64,000 nt of DNA from Cycas panzhihuaensis. Its lineage: Eukaryota > Cycadophyta. The first letter of the stretch is position 1; each line of letters starts with the position of its first letter. Shown piece by piece: positions 35,257-47,862 of this stretch. The stretch is taken from NCBI GenBank assembly GCA_023213395.1, contig CM041465.1, positions 173,421,741 to 173,485,740 on the forward strand. The letters run 5' to 3'. The position numbers and the translations under genes were made by a program. The notes beneath the pieces were generated by a model. The model saw only the letters and a list, made by a program, of their open reading frames with translations. It made no database searches and was not told the origin of the DNA.

Positions 35257-38200
35257 CCCCCTTCATTTACAATGTTAAGTCGGACACCAAGACCATCTCT
35301 AAATTTTACAAATTTGTCTCTACCAAGTGGCTTGGTAAAGATATCTCTGCCGTTGTTCCGTTGGTCGATATTGAAGTGTGATCTCACCACTGTGTACATG
35401 CTCCCTGATGAAATGGTGGTGAACTTCAATATGCTTGGTCCGTCGTGGAAAAGCAGATTCTTAGTTAGCTTGAGGACACTCTGATTGTCACAATGAAGGT
35501 GGGTCGGCTGCTGCTGAAATCCAAGCTCACCAAGAATCCGTCGAAGCCAGATAGCCTCACAAGGCTGATGCGGCCTTTGTATTCTCGCTGGAGGACAAGG
35601 TAACATTTGGTTGCTTCTTGCAACTCCATGAACAATTTCTTGAACCAAGGGTAAAAGCAAGAACCGAGGTAGATTTCACGCTATCTGGCATCCGCCTAAT
35701 CGAATCGAGAACCCTCCAAAGTGAAGTTCTCCTTATGTACATACTCAAGTCCAAGCCGCAATGTTCCTTTGATATACTTGAGTATGCGTTTTCTTTGCAT
35801 TCGATTATCGATTGGGTTGAGACATGTAACGAGAGCAAATCCCAAGCGCAAATGAAATGTCCGGGAGTGTTGGTGAGATAAATCAAGCTACCAATCAACT
35901 GCCGATGAGAGTGGGATCTGTGGTTCGACTTCCTCATTAAGGGAAAGCTTGGTGCCGTTCTCCATGGGTGTAGGCGCCGTCTTGCGATCGTGCATCCCGA
36001 ATCTCGCAAGATGTCCCAAGAATATTTTGCTTGGGAAATGAAGATATAGCTTTCTTTGCCATACCTCAAAGCCTAAAAAATAATGGAGAAGTCCAAGGTC
36101 AGTCATCTCAAAACTTCTCTTCAAATCATCTTGGAGAACATTGATGAGCTTAGTGTCATCACCCGTGATCACTAAGTCATCTACATACAAGGCAATATAA
36201 GTGACATGGTGATGTTCATGTTTGATGTACAAGTTTGGATCAGATGTGGATCGATGAAACCCATGTCTCAGAAAGTATTCATCAATTTTTGCATACCATG
36301 CCCTAGGAGCTTGCTTCAAGCCATACAAAGCCTTCTTGAGGCGACATACCAAATGCTCCTTGCCTTGTTCCTTGTAACCAGGAGGTTGCTCCAAGTATAC
36401 CTCCTCTTGAAGATCGCCGTTGAGGAAGGCGCTCTTCACGTCCATTTGATATCTGACCCATTTGCATTATGCGGCTAAGGCCAAGAGAAGTCTGATGGTG
36501 TTCATGTTTGCTACAGGTGCAAAGGTCTCCTCATAATCAATTCCTTCTTTTTGTTTAAACCCCTTTGCTACAAGTCTCGCTTTTTGTCGCTTGAGTGTCC
36601 CATCAGAATGGAATTTGGTCTTGTAGACCCATTTACAACCGATTGCTGTTTGTGTGGAGGCAATTCGACCAAGTCCCAAGTACCATTCTTGTGAATGGAT
36701 TGAATCTCCTCATCCATGGCGACTTTCCAACTATCACTTTGTGAAGCCTCGAAAGGTAGTAGGCTCATCAATAGAAAGCACTTGACCATAAGTGCAAAGT
36801 TTGTTTCTGCCGAAACTTTGATGGACGCGTTTCCCTTCAATGATGTGACCATCTGCACTGTTTGAGTGTACCACTTAGGTAACCACGAAATGATGTGGCA
36901 TGAACCTCAATATCTTACGGTCTAAGTGTAGGAGCAATGTAAGATGAAGTGGAAGGTTCAAGTGGAGCAAATGAAGATGAAGTAGATGGTACAGAAGGTG
37001 CAGATGAAGAACATGGTGTGTAAGATTGAGGGGAAGGGAAGTCCTCAACAATCTTTTTCCCTTTGTCAATGGGGGGTTGGATTGATGCCATATCCAACTC
37101 TTTTTTATCATCCTCAACAAAGATTACATCTCTTGAGAGATGCATTTTTCTCCCAACTGGATCATACAACTTGTAGGCTTTGCTATGGATTGCATATCCT
37201 ATAAAGATGCATTTTAGGCTATGTTTGTCCAACTTTGTTCTTTGTTAATCTGGTATGTGCATATACGCAGTACACCCGAATGTCCTCAAATGGCTGATAG
37301 TTGGCTTCTTTCCAGACCATGCCTCCTCAGGTGTGATATTGGTGACTGCTGTTGTAGGACTTCGATTGGCCACATAGGCAGCTGTAAGAAATGCTTCGGC
37401 CCAGTAAGCTCTTGCAAGCCCTTTTGCATGCATCATTGTTCTGGCTTTATTAGCCAAAGTTCTATTCATCCTCTCGGATCCTCCATTTTGCTGAGGAGTA
37501 TGAGGAGCTGTGAGTTGTCTCCGAATTCCATTATCCTTGCAAAATTGGTTGAATTCATTTGAAGTGAATTCACCTCCATTATCTGACCTTAATGTGCCAA
37601 TTGAGTAGCCAGATTCATTTTCTACTTCCGCCTTGAACTCTTTGAACTTGGAGAAGGCTTCTGATTTATGCTTTAGGAAGTAGACCCAGACTTTGTGAGA
37701 GAAGTCATCAATAAAAGATATGTAGTACAATGCTCCTCCAAAGGAGTGGGTGGACATGGGTCCACACAAAGTCTGAGTGAACTAATTGCAAAGGATAAGA
37801 TGCACGCCATGCTTTGCCTTTAGGAAAAGGCAGCCGATGTTGTGACCCCATTATGCAAGCTTCGCAAAGACATTTTAAACCATACATCTTTGGAAGCCCA
37901 TATACCATGCGTTTGTATGTCATCTGCTTCAGATTGTCTAGGCTTAAATGTCCTAGACGTTGATGCCATAATTGAATTTTTGACAAAGATGTGGAACCAA
38001 AGTAAGCAGAATTAAGAGTAATATTATTGGCATCCAACTTGTAAAGACCTTGATCCTCATAGGCTATAGCTATGATCTGATCATCTTTGTCACAAATAAT
38101 ACATTTCCCATTTTTAAATAGTACGCTCATGTGTTGCTTGTTCATCGGCTAACGAGAGCGATTCTTCTCCATAGAAGGAATGAAGTAGGCATCACTGTTG

Positions 38201-39416
38201 GGAAATGATGAGGAAGGATTTTGAGGAGAATGAAAAGGAGCTATGGTGCCTATTCCTGAAACCTCAACTGATTCAGCATTTTCAAAGGTCACTAAATGAC
38301 CTTTACCTTCCTTGATGTTGCATAGGAGTTCTTCACTCCCTGTCATATGTCGAGTGGCTCCTGAATCGACAATCCAAGTGTTGTCAACCTTGGATGATTG
38401 GTATGCACAAAGTAGTTTGTCGTCATTGGCAAACTGATTATAATGGCGTTGGTAGCCATTTCTTTGACCCCTCCTTGTGGACCTCCTCGATAGGCACCTC
38501 GATTTGGTCGAGGGGGAAACTGCTGCTGATCTATCTGTTGGAACCTCTGTTGAAACTGATGTCGTGGGCATTGATGTCTTTGACCACAGTGGTCTTTCAT
38601 CTTTGACCACATGGTGGTCTTTGTCTTTGAAGATCTGCTTGCTTCTTTCTACACTCAGGTGCAATGTGGCCAGGAATGCCACAATAATGGCATACGACAT
38701 TGGATTTGGAAGATCAATGTTCATATTTCAAACCGCTTTGTGAATGCGGTTTTGGATTTTGATTTGTCTTGGCCCTTCTTTGTGAAAGCACCTGATGTAG
38801 ATGGTTCTTCATTATCCTTAGCATAGATTTGTTCTTCTTGAAGCAATAAGCTTTCAAGTTGATTGACTGTCATCCCCTTTAGTGAACCATCTCGTAGTTG
38901 ATGATATAAAGCCGTTGTAGTCCTTTGGCAATGCTTTTGTGATGGAGGCTATGATTTCATCTCTTGTATGGACTACCTAAAGTAGTTAATTCATTACAAA
39001 CCTCCTTAATAGAGGACATGAATGCCGACATTGGCTTTACAAATTTGATGGAGTACAATTTAGCTTTTATCATCAAAATGCGAGCTTCATCTCGCCTTTC
39101 ATACAAGGAGGACAAGGTGTCCCATGCTTCTTTAGAAGATAGTGCAGAAGTAATATTTTGGTCTACATGTATGTCCACAACCATACGAATGAAAGCCAAG
39201 GCAATTTCGTCTTTGGCCTCCCATGCAAAGAACAAGTTGAACATCCACAGTGCGGGTTGATTATCATTAACCACAAGTGTAGGATTGGGGATTCTTCCAA
39301 ACATATCCCGAACTCATTCATTATCAAGAGATTTTTGTGATTCTTTTCCATTCTTGATAATTTGATTGCCCTGCTAGCCTTATGGTACAAGCATTAAGCA
39401 TATTTATGGCAACCAT
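35238..39416 (-). pseudogene. C2 copia gag-pol
   Basis: Gag opens at the ATG at 39416 (MVAINMLNACTIRLAGQSNY) and contains the UBN2-like block KEAWDTLSSLYE. A CCHC knuckle CHYCGIPGHIAPEC lies near 38690-38645. Protease has an intact active site, WIVDSGATRHMTG, near 38360. The pre-integrase zinc block reads LWHQRLGHLSLDNL with CEACIMGSQH. The integrase core is at 37769-37245 (FIDDFSHKVWVYFLK, TLRSDNGGEFTS, QNGGSERMNRTL). RT is at about 36790-35900 (DVKSAFLNGDLQEEVYLEQP, the catalytic LYVDDLVITG, MTDLGLLHYFLGFEV). RNase H is at about 35900-35238 (LHCDNQSVLKL, DIFTKPLGRDKF). The blocks occupy at least four changes of phase, so no full polyprotein can be made. Confidence 0.93.
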
Positions 39417-41323
39417 CTTTCCACTTGAGTAACACTTGAAGCTAGCGAGATAACTTGGAAACTTCAAAAGCTTTGTCGCTTAAGACCCACCTTCAAACAA
39501 CACCACTAGTCCTGATCTTACAAGAAGATCCAACAACCAATGGGGTGAAGAGAGGTGGAGGACTCTAGCTAATGAGGTGGAGGACCAAGTTAAATCTAGG
39601 ACAAGGCAGGTAGGGTTGATCTGCATGGACGTACCATGCTTTCCCTAGGATTCACATCCCCAATAACACCCTTTTGAACCTCCTTTCCCTCAAGCAACCT
39701 TAATTGTCGTGCACTGACTGTACGGTCGGTTGGTCCCCTAGGGAATGCACCAAGCTTAAGGTTAATTCAGAGGCAAGGTTTGAACATTTTTCGAGCCTCT
39801 CCAACAGATTTTAAGTTCACTTTTAAACAAGTGTAAGTGAATCTTCTTACTTGGATTTTTTTATGCCTTTTGGCTTACAAAGAATGAGCACAAAATGATT
39901 TCAAGTGCTTTAGATCCAAGTGAGGTGCTATGTATGCTTGAGTACAATGAAAAGTACTTTGAGTACTTAAAAAGGATGTAAGGAACCTTTGATGACAAAG
40001 AAAAGAGGGTTCTTTTAAGCTCCAAAATCGATGAAATGATGAAATGTACTCAAGAAATTGCTCCAAAGTCCAACACAAACTCCACAAATTGTTGAGACTT
40101 AAAATGTCTCAACAATCCAACAAGAAAAAAGTGATTTTATTACTTTTCACAATGAGCCTTCCTTTTTGAACTGAAGAAGGTCAAGGTCACCATGCAAGGT
40201 GCCAAAAACTGAAGTTAGGTGGTAATTTTCTTCACCTTTACAATGAAAATATTCCTCTTGATCACAATAATTAAGCCCAATGATGCTTTAATAGCATGAA
40301 AGTGTAAAAAAAGCTTAAAACAGTAAGTACACAAGTACTTTTTGAGAATCAAGAGTGCCAATGTAAAAAAAAACTTTAAGTAGGCCCAGCTATAAAGACT
40401 TAAAGTCTTTTAAAATTTCCCCCCTTAAGAAATTTAAAAAAAAAATCTCTTAAAATCTTTTAAAAGAAATTAATTCACATGAGCATATTGATCAAAATAT
40501 GCTAAAAAAAGGAGATTTGAATTTCATGAGCAAAAGGGCATTTTGTTAGAAAAAATGCTATCAAGTGATTGATCTTCCAATGCTGAGTTGGCAACTGAGA
40601 TGGGTAGCCGACAAATAAGAGTCTTTGAGTTAGCGATGGATCGGCTGATTTAGCGTTTGAGTCTTGGACACCGAGTGTTGGTGGAGTAGAAGCTGACGAT
40701 CAAGCTGCGAGTTGTCACTCAACATCTTTGAGTTGTCGGTGGTAGCAATCTTTGAATTCTTGAGTTGGCGATGTTGATCTTGATTTGGCGATGTTGGGGA
40801 TCGCTTATTTGGCGGTGAGTAAACTGCTAAAGTCTTTGAGTATTAATCTTTGAAATGATGAGTGGCAGCCCGCTAAAGTCTTGAGTATTAATCTTTGAAA
40901 TGATGAGTGGCGACTGCTAAAGTCTTGAGTTAGCCTGATCAAGTCTTGAGATGGACAGCCAAGTGAGTGCTGATTTGGCGATCTTGAGTGCTGATTTGGC
41001 GACCTTTTGAGTGCTGATTTGGCGATCTCAATGAGTGGGTTGGCGACTAGAAATGGGCCGAGTTGGCGACTAGAAATGGGGTGAGTTGGCGACCTTGAGT
41101 CTTGATTTGGCGACCGAGTCTTGATTTGGCGACCTTGAGTCTTGATTTGGCGATCTTGAGTCTTGATTTGGCGATGAATGATGTGGCACCGTGATGACGA
41201 TCTTACGAGATGGCGATCTCTTGAGATGGACAACCTGGCGACTTGGCGATGAATGATGTCCAACAACAAATGACGAGATAAAAAAATAGTGCTTAAACAG
41301 AGACCTTAAAGCTCGATACTAAA
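39417..41323 (-). other. C2 leader with minisatellite
   Basis: About 1.9 kb separates the 5' LTR from gag, unusually long for copia. It is non-coding and includes a tandem-repeat tract (40770-41180). A frame at 40805-41269 on the minus strand is only the translation of the repeats. Confidence 0.7.
40770..41180. repeat. Minisatellite in C2 leader
   Basis: The motif TTGAGTCTTGATTTGGCGA (with GTGCTGATTTGGCGA variants) recurs many times with a period near 22 bp, clearest at 40968-41030 and 41095-41175. Next to it a longer unit of about 56 bp (CTAAAGTCTT.GAGTATTAATC and following) is duplicated at 40825-40925. Confidence 0.85.
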
Positions 41324-41808
41324 TGTGGAAAATGGGCATTAGGCCACATTAATCCCAAGATCATAAGTACAATCACAATACTATAAATGCATGAAAGCAT
41401 AAAGAGCACAAACAGAAATAGGAGCAAGAGAAAATGATACCCAATATGTGGAGTTGGAATTGGTCCAACCTCCCAAGAAAAGCAGTTTGATTAGCAAGCA
41501 TAGCATAACAATCTGACTCCAACTCTCCTTATGAGACAATGAGGAGAGGTCTCATTATATAGAGTGAAATGAGAGACCTAAGGCCTTGGATGTTTGACAA
41601 GTGTCAAACATCCAAGATACATGACTTGTATCAAGTGCAAAAGTGCATGAGGGTCCATTTGACCCTTTAGTGACAACGTTGTGTCACTAGAAAGAATGTG
41701 GGTGTGCACTTTATCACTTAAGTGATAAGTCACCCCTAAAGTGAAAGTGCATATATTACATGAAAAATAAAAGTACATTAGCTTAACATTTAAACATAAG
41801 GTTTAACA
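41324..41808 (-). repeat. C2 copia 5' LTR
   Basis: A 485-bp partner of 34768-35256, ending GGTTTAACA and followed by the GTTTG target duplication at 41809-41813. Confidence 0.94.
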
Positions 41809-41813
41809 GTTTG

Positions 41814-43190
41814 CACCTTCCAAGATAGGTGAAATGACTGGTCTGCGAAGTGTTTGAGCATACAAGCTTACGGTGAGAATAAGTGAGAATACTCTTATCA
41901 TATGCTACATAAATTTAGATACACATATGGTTACAAGTGTATAAAAAAATGGCCCTCCAAAGAGGGTAGATGCGGGGCATTTCATGCATTGCAGAGATGC
42001 AAGGAAATGATGTTGCCGGGATGTAAAAATGCAGAACGAGCAGCAAACTCTTGTTTGACACACAAATTCTATAGAGATTAGGTCTTGTCATCACAAGCAC
42101 ATTAAGCAAGAAAAATGCCAAGCTCATGAGATCGTCATCAAGAAGTAAGTAGAGAATTATTCATCAGAAAGAGACTAAACGAATCATTCACCGCGAATTC
42201 ATTCCAATGAGAGTACAAGGAATCAAGACACCAAAAAAAAACTTAGGTGTACAACTAACTGCAATTCATTCACAATCAAGCAGGTGGAAATTGAACAACC
42301 CAGACCAGAGATCATATAGGTTAGAATGGCTAAAACTATGTATCATATAGGTTAGAATGGCTAAAACTATGTATGACCATACTTAAAGCCTATGGCACGT
42401 ACTTCAAATACTCACACATATATTAACTCTACCTTGGGTTCTCATTGGGGTTTATCTAGAATAGAACTACTTTATCAAATAAGAATTAAAACTTTCCCCA
42501 AACCCAAAACATCATCGTAACATACATTCACAATTCACAAAACATCAAATGCACTATTCATCTCTCAGATAGTTTCGAAAGTCTTCACTTCTATTTCTCA
42601 AAAATGCTTTGGGATCCAAAAGTCCTGTCCTCTACAATTTCTTTCCTTCTACATCTTTCAAGGAAAAAACCATTACAATAAATAGAAAAATAAAACTAAA
42701 GAAAATTATAAAATTATTCTTGCATAGGATATTAGCTTTTGAAGTGCCAACTCAACAGCAAATAATCATTGATGATATCTGCGCTATTCATCAATAATTT
42801 CTACATCTATGATAAATCCCAAGATCTATGAATATAATTTGGCAAGTGGGCAACCACCTCTGAATTAAGGAACTCATTTGACAACTAGTTTTCCTCTGCA
42901 TTATGCATGCATTTGACGAATTGTTTCTTTGCCATATGTTCTTCAATCATTCCTTCCAATTACATTTGATCAAGATTCAATCACCTTATACCATCACGTT
43001 CCCTATTGGCAAGGGTCAAAATCTAACTAAGCCCAATGTCGTGATATGTGAGTGATAGGTTGTCTTTCAAAACACCAACTTGACCTCTATGTTTTCGCTT
43101 ATTTGAAGGTGAGGCACCCTCAACTACAATTTTATCCTTAAGACTGAATATGCTTTTTGAAAGAGATTGAATTGTAATCTCCAACATTTG
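41814..43190. other. Non-coding flank right of C2
   Basis: No gene is identified. It includes a 31-bp exact tandem duplication at 42311-42372 and one possible short exon at 41815-41865 (see findings). The remainder is AT-rich. Confidence 0.45.
42311..42372. repeat. 31-bp exact tandem duplication
   Basis: The unit starting ATCATATAGGTTAGAATGGC occurs at 42311-42341 and is repeated without change at 42342-42372. Confidence 0.92.
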
Positions 43191-43199
43191 CCCTTTGAG

Positions 43200-43660
43200 A
43201 TTCCTTTATCAATTTCGTTGGAGACTAATCAGTCCTAATATCTAGTTCAAAAGCAATACCCATGTCTGTATTTTTGGAATCAACTCTTTTGTAGTGATGC
43301 TCATAGTAGTATCATAAACAATCCAGGCATTCCATTCTTTAAACCACTTTAAATTGAACTGTGTGCATTGCAAGATAACTTCTAGTGCTGCTTCTACTTG
43401 TACTAGACCTGGGTCCCAAAGAGCGTGGTGAGCAATTTCTTTCTGCTACTACAACAAATGTTCATAATTGATCCTGATAGTGTTCATTGCATCCACGACA
43501 AGTGTATCAATGTCAGCTGATAGAATTTCTTCCATCTTCTTGTTCTACAATTCTGTTAACATAATTGCCTTTTGAAGTAAGGATGAAAGCATAGATAAGA
43601 TACAAAAAGCTGTACTCAGTAAAACAATGATGATTGCAGCATCTCTCATATGAATTCATA
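43200..43660 (-). pseudogene. Decayed coding remnant of unknown family
   Basis: On the minus strand one phase gives protein-like sequence interrupted by a few stops: MEEILSADIDTLVVDAMN, INYEHLL, two stops, EIAHHALWDPGLVQVEAAL, FNLKWFKEWNAWIVYD. The amphipathic, Trp-rich character is unlike the low-complexity frames nearby. I do not recognise it. It may be a gag-type or accessory ORF of an old element. Confidence 0.45.
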
Positions 43661-44555
43661 GCTTCTTTGGGAAGTCAATTACTTCGGGTTCACTAAATTA
43701 TATAGATGATAAAACATCGTGAGGATCATGATGATCCTAATAGCCCTCGTCGCTCACCATAAATATTGATGAGACATTTACCATCTTTGCTTTATGTCAC
43801 TTGCAAACTTCAGATCTCAAATCTCGCAATTCACTTTTTTCTCCTCTTAGAAGGTATCAAACTTTACAATCTCTTCATGAAGCCTCATAAATTCATCCCC
43901 ACGATTTATTTAAGAGGACTTTGTGAGGGACCCCGCAAGTCCAAACATTTGATTTGCAAGGAAATGAACATGGTCTTGCCCACGATTTTTAGCAAGAGGA
44001 ATATATGAGAGATCCTACACATCAGCTTCTCAAGCATGTCTTTTCCCCTTTTTAATTGTTGTTTGAATCACAAAAAAAAGGAAAGGTATAATTTGGTGTG
44101 ATAACAATTCCCAGCAATGCTACCATCGAATGTGCTTAATGAATAAAATATTATGCTTGCCTCATAAGAACAACTCTATTATGCATGCAAGCAATGAATT
44201 TAAACCTAACTCAAAAGCATAATTCCAAGATGCATGCAAAAAAGGATCATGACATTGTTAGTTGAATTTTCATACCTTATTTTTTTAAAGTTACATCAAT
44301 TATGCCTTATTCCTTGAAAAATGGGTTATAATTTAAGTTTTCGTTGCATAACAACTAACTAGTTATTTATGCATTGTTCAAATCTCTAATTACTTCTCTC
44401 ACATATAATCCAATTCTATTCAAGTGTAACATTTCTACCATTTCCAAATATTTATGTCATCGAATATTGTTCCCATTCCGCTTTTGTCTCCATCTGTGTT
44501 ACTCTTACATGGAGGGGTTATTGCATGCAATAGGTTGTGGTCATTGAGAATACAA
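43661..44555. other. AT-rich stretch without recognisable content
   Basis: Neither strand gives a convincing protein or terminal repeat. It may include the 3' part of gypsy G3, whose integrase end points this way. Confidence 0.4.
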
Positions 44556-45034
44556 TGACTCCATGTTTAGATAATTATTCATATACTAGTTTTGCTTATG
44601 AAATCCACTTGGCATGCATAGGCAGGTTACCCTTCTTGCCACCAGGCATGTGGTGGTTTATTTCTGCCGAGCGGTGCAGGTCCTAACGTCTAGAAGAGTG
44701 TTGAAAGTGAAGGCTGAAAATCCAATATCATGTCCTTTTGATGTTGCACTTTAACATGGGTGGCTTATATCGCTCCTGTATGAGTTGATGGTAAGTCTGA
44801 TGCTTGAACCATCACTTGTTCAAGTGGAGGTAGAGTCTATCACCCACTTGTGGGACCTTGCGTTAATCATGTTGGACCTTACTTTTGGCTTTAGAACCTG
44901 GTGAGGAGCTCTCAGGCTCAGGCATGTACTTATTGGGGGTGCTTTGCAAAGGCAACTGTCTTCCACTATTTTGTTTGCTCATGTTGTTTGGTAGGCGGAG
45001 GAAAGCACAATTGAGAGCTCATAAGGAGCTATAG
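44556..45034 (-). pseudogene. G3 gypsy integrase C-terminal part, left of G4
   Basis: The minus-strand reading left of the G4 insertion continues the integrase that breaks off at 61123 without a change of phase across the target duplication. A block QVGDRLYLHLNK near 44850-44810 matches the G-D-x-V/L-x-L element typical of gypsy integrase C-terminal domains. Decay is strong, with several phase changes. Confidence 0.55.
45030..45034. repeat. G4 target-site duplication, left copy
   Basis: TATAG precedes the left LTR of G4 and is repeated at 61123-61127 after the right LTR. Confidence 0.9.
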
Positions 45035-45442
45035 TGTTACGTAACCTCCCAAGGTGAACAACGTATGAGTATCTAACTGTGTAGTTAAGGTGGTACAAAC
45101 TAATGTCATTTATCATGGAGTGTGCATGGGCCGCATATCTCCACCAATGGCCGAGCACACTCCATTACCGTAGATTAAAGGCCACATGGTCCTTCAATAG
45201 GATATTAGGGAATAATGGCCACTTTTATCTATTTAAGGCCATGCATTTGTAAAGAAATCCCTTATGTCATAATCTCCTCTTGTAAAATTGTACTCACGTA
45301 CATCTTCTCTTTTGGTGTCCTTACGCTTTCTTGCGTCCTTTCATATTCTAAATGTAATTTGAGCTATCATAGTAATAAAAAGATCTATTTGTGCTCTCTT
45401 ATCTCCTATTTGCAGTAAAAATTGCTAGTTGGGATTGTAACA
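45035..45442 (+). repeat. G4 left (5') LTR
   Basis: A 408-bp LTR starting TGTTACGTAACC and ending GATTGTAACA. It is aligned with 60735-61122. A TATTTAAG motif at 45230-45237 could be the TATA box. Confidence 0.93.
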
Positions 45443-45444
45443 AG

Positions 45445-45456
45445 TGGTATTAGAGC
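45445..45456 (+). promoter_or_regulatory. G4 primer-binding site
   Basis: TGGTATTAGAGC, two bases after the left LTR, is the initiator-tRNA-Met primer site with one transition. Confidence 0.88.
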
Positions 45457-45621
45457 AAGGTTGCAGAAATCCAATAGGAAGATTCAACAATTGCGAAGAA
45501 AGAGAAATTTTTTCCCCCCTCGATGAATTTCCAAACCCTCCCCTACAAAGAATTTTCATTTCTTTTCTGTTCAATTCTACTATTTGCTGCAAGCGAGCAA
45601 TGCATCCCAAGTCAACAAATC

Positions 45622-45971
45622 TGTGGTGAGCCTTCACCACATGTTAGAGAGGGTTAATATATTGGGAAGTTAAGTAGGATAAGGGTTAAGGAGGTTAAGG
45701 TTAGGAGTATTTAATAATAGTGGCAATGTGGGATTGGGTAGCTTAAAAGGTAGAATGATATAATAATGGGGTGATCCTCTTATAAATACGACACCCCCAT
45801 CTCATGTAATGTTATGTTGATATGTTTATGAATATATTTCTCTTAATGGGTTCACTTCTGTGCTATTTTGGTTCTCATTTGGTGCTCTCCATCTCCACCC
45901 TCCACTCCCCTTGTCTCCATCTCTTGGCATTCTTACTCTTTGCTCTCATATTGTTATGGTAACAGGGGTCA
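45622..45971 (+). repeat. N1 left LTR
   Basis: A 350-bp LTR starting TGTGGTGAGCCTTC and ending AGGGGTCA. It matches 53842-54193 nearly base for base (blocks such as GTTAGAGAGGGTTAATAT). A TATAAATA motif lies near 45781. Confidence 0.9.
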
Positions 45972-45973
45972 TG

Positions 45974-45985
45974 TGGTATCAGAGC
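45974..45985 (+). promoter_or_regulatory. N1 primer-binding site
   Basis: TGGTATCAGAGC, exact initiator-tRNA-Met primer site, two bases after the left LTR. Confidence 0.9.
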
Positions 45986-47337
45986 TAGAGTGAGGCCAAT
46001 TTCTTTTTGTTTTCTTTTCCCTCCTATTTGAAAATCCAATCTTGTGAGGGGATTTGTGTAAACCCTAACCCAAATTTGGGTTATTTGTCATTCATTGTAT
46101 ATGTTGGATTTGCCTCGAATTCACTAGCATAATATCCTATTTTGTTTGCAAGTCATCCAAATTTTATTTTCGCCCACCATGGTTTATACTACGCCTGTGC
46201 CCGCATCCATGAAGCCCTTGCATCATATGCGTAATGTGAAAACTTGTTGTCCAAGTCGTCGCCTTTGTTGAAGACACCATCTACATTTCATCATTTCATA
46301 TCCATCCGTTCATGCTAAGAACCCTGAATTTTCCTATCATGAGCATGTGTGTATTGAGCCTCCATGAATGAACGATTTCAGTCCACCTGTCTGCCAAATA
46401 CTTGTGTTCGTTCACTCACCATGGAATTCTAGTCTTTGTTGTCCATTCACATAAGAGTTTGAAACCCTACACCATTGTTTGTGGTGTTTGTGTGGTAGTC
46501 TGTCGCCCAAGCTCCTCCATGCAACTGCCTCGTATGATCTCTGATCTGAAGCATATTTGTGTGTTGTCCCTTTGTTGCCTGCAAGCGTCCATCGTCTATC
46601 TCCATGATCTGTTGAGATCTGCGTAGGCAATAAAGATCTGATCGTCCTCCTGTGCGGGAATCCACCTTTGCATGTAACTTATTTGGGAAGCTCCACCTTT
46701 GTAAATGCTTGTGACTCCCTTCTACACTTGCCCGGGCATCTTCATCACAAGGATTTTCTACATTACCCGAATAGATCTGAGATTCAACAATAAAACACTT
46801 GATATTTATCAAAATTTTATTGAAAAATTCACAGATTTAACCACTGCTTAGCAATAGTTAAAGATCATGCAACTCTTCAATTTTCTATCATAGTATGATT
46901 TTCTTTTACAAAGTCTTTGCCACATTTAAAGAAATTAGAATTTCGATTCAAATCTGTGAAACTCCCTTGGACAAGTAGTCAGTCACATGCAATCCTCAAG
47001 CAACCAGAAGCTAAAGGCCTCACAATTCAATTTTGGATCTTTTTTTGAGGTGTTCGTGCTCTTTTGCTCATAACTTTGCAACCAGGAGCCCCTTTTCATT
47101 TTTGTTAGATCCGTTGGATTCCTTGTTTTGAGGACTTCAATTTAGACTACCATATGGCATATTTTGGGCTTTTCTTTTGGTAGATATTAATGTTTGAAGT
47201 CAAGTCTTATGGCTACATGTCATTTTAGAATGTCATTTTTACAGTTTTTCGCCGTTCAGACTTTGGCTTACATGCCATTGCTCTTGAGGTCATAATATTG
47301 TATTAAGGGGAGCTAACTGGCTATAGACACCCCCTCC
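45986..47337 (+). other. N1 leader
   Basis: About 1.35 kb of non-coding sequence between the primer site and the gag-like ATG at 47338. No domain is recognised on either strand. Confidence 0.5.
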
Positions 47338-47482
47338 ATCATGACCACATTCTTAAACTTTGATATTGAGGATGATTCGGTGACATTTTATGATTGGTTG
47401 AGTGCCTTGAAGGTATGCTTTGAATGAGTCTATTGGCGAGAGGATGACAAAATTCGTCAGAGTATTGACTATCTGCGAGATT

Positions 47483-47487
47483 GACTT
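47483..47487. repeat. C3 target-site duplication, left copy
   Basis: GACTT precedes the left LTR of C3 and is repeated at 53054-53058 after the right LTR, in the middle of the N1 gag. Confidence 0.92.
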
Positions 47488-47862
47488 TATTAGAAATAAT
47501 GTGCATTCCCATTTCATGTACATTTAAGTTCATTTGAGATTTCATTAGAATATTCTCACATAGAATATTCTTGTTGAGAATATGCTTAGTCAATGTCTTT
47601 AATGAAGTGGTTATTAGAGGTCAAAGATACTTGAGTCAATTAATGAGGTTGTTTAAGCCCACCATATTTTATGGGAGCATTTGAGAAGCTGAAACTACCT
47701 CCTATGTTTAGAACCATTGTAAAATTATATATATGTATTGTATCATTCATTTTTACTCAATGAGATTTTGGGAGAGTTAAGTCATATTGGCGTATTGTCA
47801 CTTCTTGTTATTTTGCATGCAGATTATGTTGTATGTGTAGCTCATATCCACTCATTCTGACA
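47488..47862 (+). repeat. C3 copia 5' LTR
   Basis: A 375-bp LTR, aligned with 52662-53053. It begins TATTAG where its partner begins TGTTAG, and ends CTGACA. A TATATATA box lies at 47727-47734. Confidence 0.93.

Larger units (their letters stand above)
34768..41808 (-). mobile_element. Ty1/copia element C2
   Basis: An element of about 7 kb in minus orientation has LTRs of 489 and 485 bp that differ at only a few sites, so it is the youngest large element here. The order from the right is 5' LTR, weak primer site (TAGTATCGAGC, minus), a repeat-rich leader of about 1.9 kb, gag-pol, polypurine tract and 3' LTR. Several frameshifts make it non-autonomous now. A GTTTG target duplication is found if T1 is counted as part of the insertion. 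It lies right of the host-gene exons, possibly in an intron. Confidence 0.94.

Noticed and set aside
40805-41269. 154-codon minus-strand frame
   Set aside because: Its repetitive Gln/Lys/Ser composition comes from the minisatellite in the C2 leader.
45425-45640. Opposite-strand frames at the G4 primer site
   Set aside because: They cover the LTR end, the primer site and the start of N1, so they cannot be one gene.
46412-46812. Overlapping open frames on both strands in the N1 leader
   Set aside because: Neither translation resembles a gag or any known domain; the frames overlap on opposite strands and are short.
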